DNA of 64,000 bases from Oceanococcus sp964629015. Lineage in GTDB: Bacteria > Pseudomonadota > Gammaproteobacteria > Nevskiales > Oceanococcaceae. Positions 62,436 to 64,000 of the stretch are shown one piece after another. The notes beneath the pieces are model-generated. The model did not search any database. It was not told the origin of the DNA and worked only from the letters and a program-made list of their open reading frames with translations. The DNA is taken from NCBI GenBank assembly GCA_964629015.1, contig CAZVMN010000004.1:200254-264253 (forward strand), read 5' to 3'. A program made the translations under genes and the position numbers. The first letter of the stretch is position 1. Every line of letters begins with the position of its first letter.

Positions 62436-63178
62436 CCACGCAAAGCAGACTCAGTCTGTATTGGCTGGACCCACGCAATCCGCGTGAGCCCTTCCCGCCC
62501 GGCGAGCATGCTCTGCGCGATCCGGACGGGCTGCTTGCAGTGGGCGGCGACCTCAGCGTTAGCCGCCTGCTGCAAGCGTATCGTCACGGCATTTTCCCGT
62601 GGTTCAACCCGGATGAACCAATACTCTGGTGGACGCCCAATCCGCGCGCGGTGTTGCAGCCGTCCCAATTGCACATCAGCCGCAGTCTGCGTCGCGCGGT
62701 CAACCGTGCCGACTACGCCGTCACTTTGGATCGTGCTTTTACAGCGGTCCTGGAAGGTTGCTCCGAAGGTCGCCGAGAAGGCACCTGGCTGGGCCCGGCC
62801 ATGCGTCAGGCCTACACCGAACTGTTTCGTCGTGGATTCGCCCACTCCATCGAAGTCTGGCGCGACGGCCAGTTGATTGGCGGACTCTACGGCGTGGCGC
62901 TTGGCAAGGTGTTCTTTGGCGAATCGATGTTCAGCCGCGCGAGCAATGGTTCCAAGCTCGCCATGGTGTGGCTGTGCCGTCAGCTGGATGCTTGGCAGTT
63001 TGCCCTGCTCGATTGTCAGGTTGCCTCACCCCATTTGGAACGCATGGGCATTCAACGCATTGCCCGAAATGAGTTCGAAAGCATTCTCGACAACGCCATC
63101 GATGCACCGTTGACGCCCGGTGGGCGTTGGTCGTTCGACATCGATGTCCCCAACGACCCATCGCATGTCGCAGATTAG
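62432..63178 (+). CDS. aat: Leucyl/phenylalanyl-tRNA-protein transferase
   Basis: Adds Leu or Phe from aminoacyl-tRNA to N-terminal Arg or Lys, making ClpAP N-degrons. 248 residues. LYWLDP at the start, FPPGEHALRDPDGLLAVGGDLS, YRHGIFPWFNPDEPILWW and GESMFSRASNGSKLA are family motifs. No ATG fits; the TTG at 62432 overlapping the preceding stop gives the expected N-terminus, while the in-frame TTG at 62381 would add 17 residues. bpt starts within its last codons. Confidence 0.95.
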   Translation: MTTQSRLSLYWLDPRNPREPFPPGEHALRDPDGLLAVGGDLSVSRLLQAYRHGIFPWFNPDEPILWWTPNPRAVLQPSQLHISRSLRRAVNRADYAVTLDRAFTAVLEGCSEGRREGTWLGPAMRQAYTELFRRGFAHSIEVWRDGQLIGGLYGVALGKVFFGESMFSRASNGSKLAMVWLCRQLDAWQFALLDCQVASPHLERMGIQRIARNEFESILDNAIDAPLTPGGRWSFDIDVPNDPSHVAD

Positions 63179-63893
63179 CTCGAATCTCGAATCGCTGCCG
63201 CTGTTTCTCAGCGCCCCGACCGAATGCAGCTACCTACCGGACCGGCAAACCCGCAATGTGTTTGTGGACCCACGCATGCAACTCAACGCCAGCCAGCGCA
63301 ATGCCCTGGCACAGATGGGTTTTCGGCGCAGTGGTCCGAGTCACTACCGGCCCATGTGCCCGGACTGCCAGGCTTGCGAATCGACGCGTATCGACGTGGC
63401 GAATTTCCGCCCCAACCGCCAACAGCGGCGTTGCCTCAAGCGCAATGACGATTTAATCGCGAGCTGGGCGGCGCCGGTGGGCACCGACGAGCGCTACGCT
63501 TTGTACCGGCGCTACCTGAGTGAGCGCCATCCCGACGGCGGCATGGACCCCGACGACCGCGACGGCTTCGAGCAGTTTCTCTGCAGCCCCTCGGCGAGCA
63601 CCACTCAGCACCTGCTGATCCGCGATACTTGCGGAACCTTGCTCGCGGTGGCCGTGGTTGATCGTCTGTTGAGCGGACTGTCTGCGGTGTACACCTTCTT
63701 CGCGCCCGGCGCCTCTCAGCGCTCGCTCGGGCGTTATGCCATTTTGCGACTTATCGACGCTTGCAGAGCCTCCGGACTGCCTTGGCTGTATCTCGGCTAT
63801 TACGTACAAGGCAGCGAAAAGATGCACTACAAGGCCGAGTATCACCCTCAACAACGTCGTATTGGCGAGGCCTGGACCAGCATTAAAGATTGA
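63165..63893 (+). CDS. bpt: Aspartate/glutamate leucyltransferase
   Basis: Attaches Leu to N-terminal Asp or Glu, the complementary bacterial N-end rule enzyme. 242 residues from the ATG at 63165, overlapping aat by 14 bases. It carries TECSYLPDRQTRN, the cysteine segment MCPDCQACESTRIDV (about 62-76), FRPNRQQRR and the YLGYYVQGSEKMHYKAEYHP C-terminus. Together with aat it extends the set of proteins delivered to ClpS/ClpAP. Confidence 0.95.
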   Translation: MSQISSNLESLPLFLSAPTECSYLPDRQTRNVFVDPRMQLNASQRNALAQMGFRRSGPSHYRPMCPDCQACESTRIDVANFRPNRQQRRCLKRNDDLIASWAAPVGTDERYALYRRYLSERHPDGGMDPDDRDGFEQFLCSPSASTTQHLLIRDTCGTLLAVAVVDRLLSGLSAVYTFFAPGASQRSLGRYAILRLIDACRASGLPWLYLGYYVQGSEKMHYKAEYHPQQRRIGEAWTSIKD

Positions 63894-63918
63894 TGGCCGG
63901 CGTAAAAGCGCCGATAAT
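63890..63918 (+). promoter_or_regulatory. Putative infA promoter
   Basis: TTGATG (63890-63895) and GATAAT (63913-63918) are separated by exactly 17 bases and match the sigma-70 consensus at four and five of six positions. The -35 overlaps the bpt stop. The predicted leader to infA is about 25 bases. Confidence 0.5.
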
Positions 63919-63948
63919 TGCCGGCTTTGCCAACTCCAGACGCTTTAC

Positions 63949-64000
63949 ATGCCGAAAGAAGATCTCATCGAAATGGAAGGCACGGTTACCGAAACCTTGC
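63949..64000 (+). CDS. infA: Translation initiation factor IF-1 (cut by window end)
   Basis: Only the first 17 codons are inside the window: MPKEDLIEMEGTVTETL. This is the characteristic start of bacterial IF-1 (about 72 residues), an OB-fold protein that binds the ribosomal A site during initiation. Position after aat-bpt agrees with pseudomonad-like gene order. Confidence 0.9.
   Translation, partial: MPKEDLIEMEGTVTETL

Overview
The window reads as a chromosomal stretch of a free-living, aerobic gammaproteobacterium with fairly high G+C. Several gene orders are typical of that class: infA-bpt-aat near ftsK-lolA-rarA-crcB-serS, guaB-guaA divergent from xseA, xseB-ispA-dxs, and parE-parC. Exact taxonomy cannot be fixed from the sequence; a Nevskiales/Salinisphaerales-like marine lineage would fit the TonB receptors and sulfatases, but that is a guess. 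I see no rRNA, tRNA, insertion sequence, phage gene or CRISPR array. No gap between genes exceeds about 300 bases; the longest are 61849-62102 and 50571-50807.

Layout. 0-8.2 kb holds branched-chain amino acid synthesis (ilvC, ilvH divergent from ilvI), outer-membrane phospholipase A, tadA and the purine genes guaA and guaB. 8.2-15.9 kb holds xseA, an OmpA-type protein, and a SUF iron-sulfur operon (Rrf2 regulator, sufB, C, D, S). 16-19.5 kb holds a large membrane-bound GGDEF/EAL protein whose two enzymatic domains both look inactive, and a small lipoprotein. 19.5-28.9 kb holds htpX, parC, parE, xseB-ispA-dxs (isoprenoid precursors) and a Bax-inhibitor-1-like membrane protein. 29-33.8 kb is a sulfite/siroheme block: cysG, a CysB-type regulator, a sulfite/nitrite reductase and a DUF934 protein.

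33.8-55.5 kb is the accessory part. Molybdenum cofactor genes lie in three separate pieces (mobA-moaA, moaD-moaE, moaCB-moeA). The first gap holds a Fur-box-led iron-uptake cluster: a small unknown protein, TonB receptor, PepSY membrane protein, DUF2271, DUF4198 and a membrane-anchored diflavin reductase. The second gap holds a putative sulfate-ester locus: two formylglycine-type sulfatases, a formylglycine-generating enzyme with its active-site cysteine pair, a metallo-beta-lactamase-fold hydrolase resembling AtsA-type arylsulfatases, a GST-like protein, two very small ORFs joined by ATGA overlaps, and a large TonB receptor. Released sulfate could feed the sulfite reductase genes nearby, but no link is shown by the sequence.

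55.5-64 kb returns to housekeeping: serS, crcB, rarA, a VanZ-like protein, lolA, ftsK, then divergently a small unknown acidic protein, aat and bpt (N-end rule tagging enzymes) and the start of infA.
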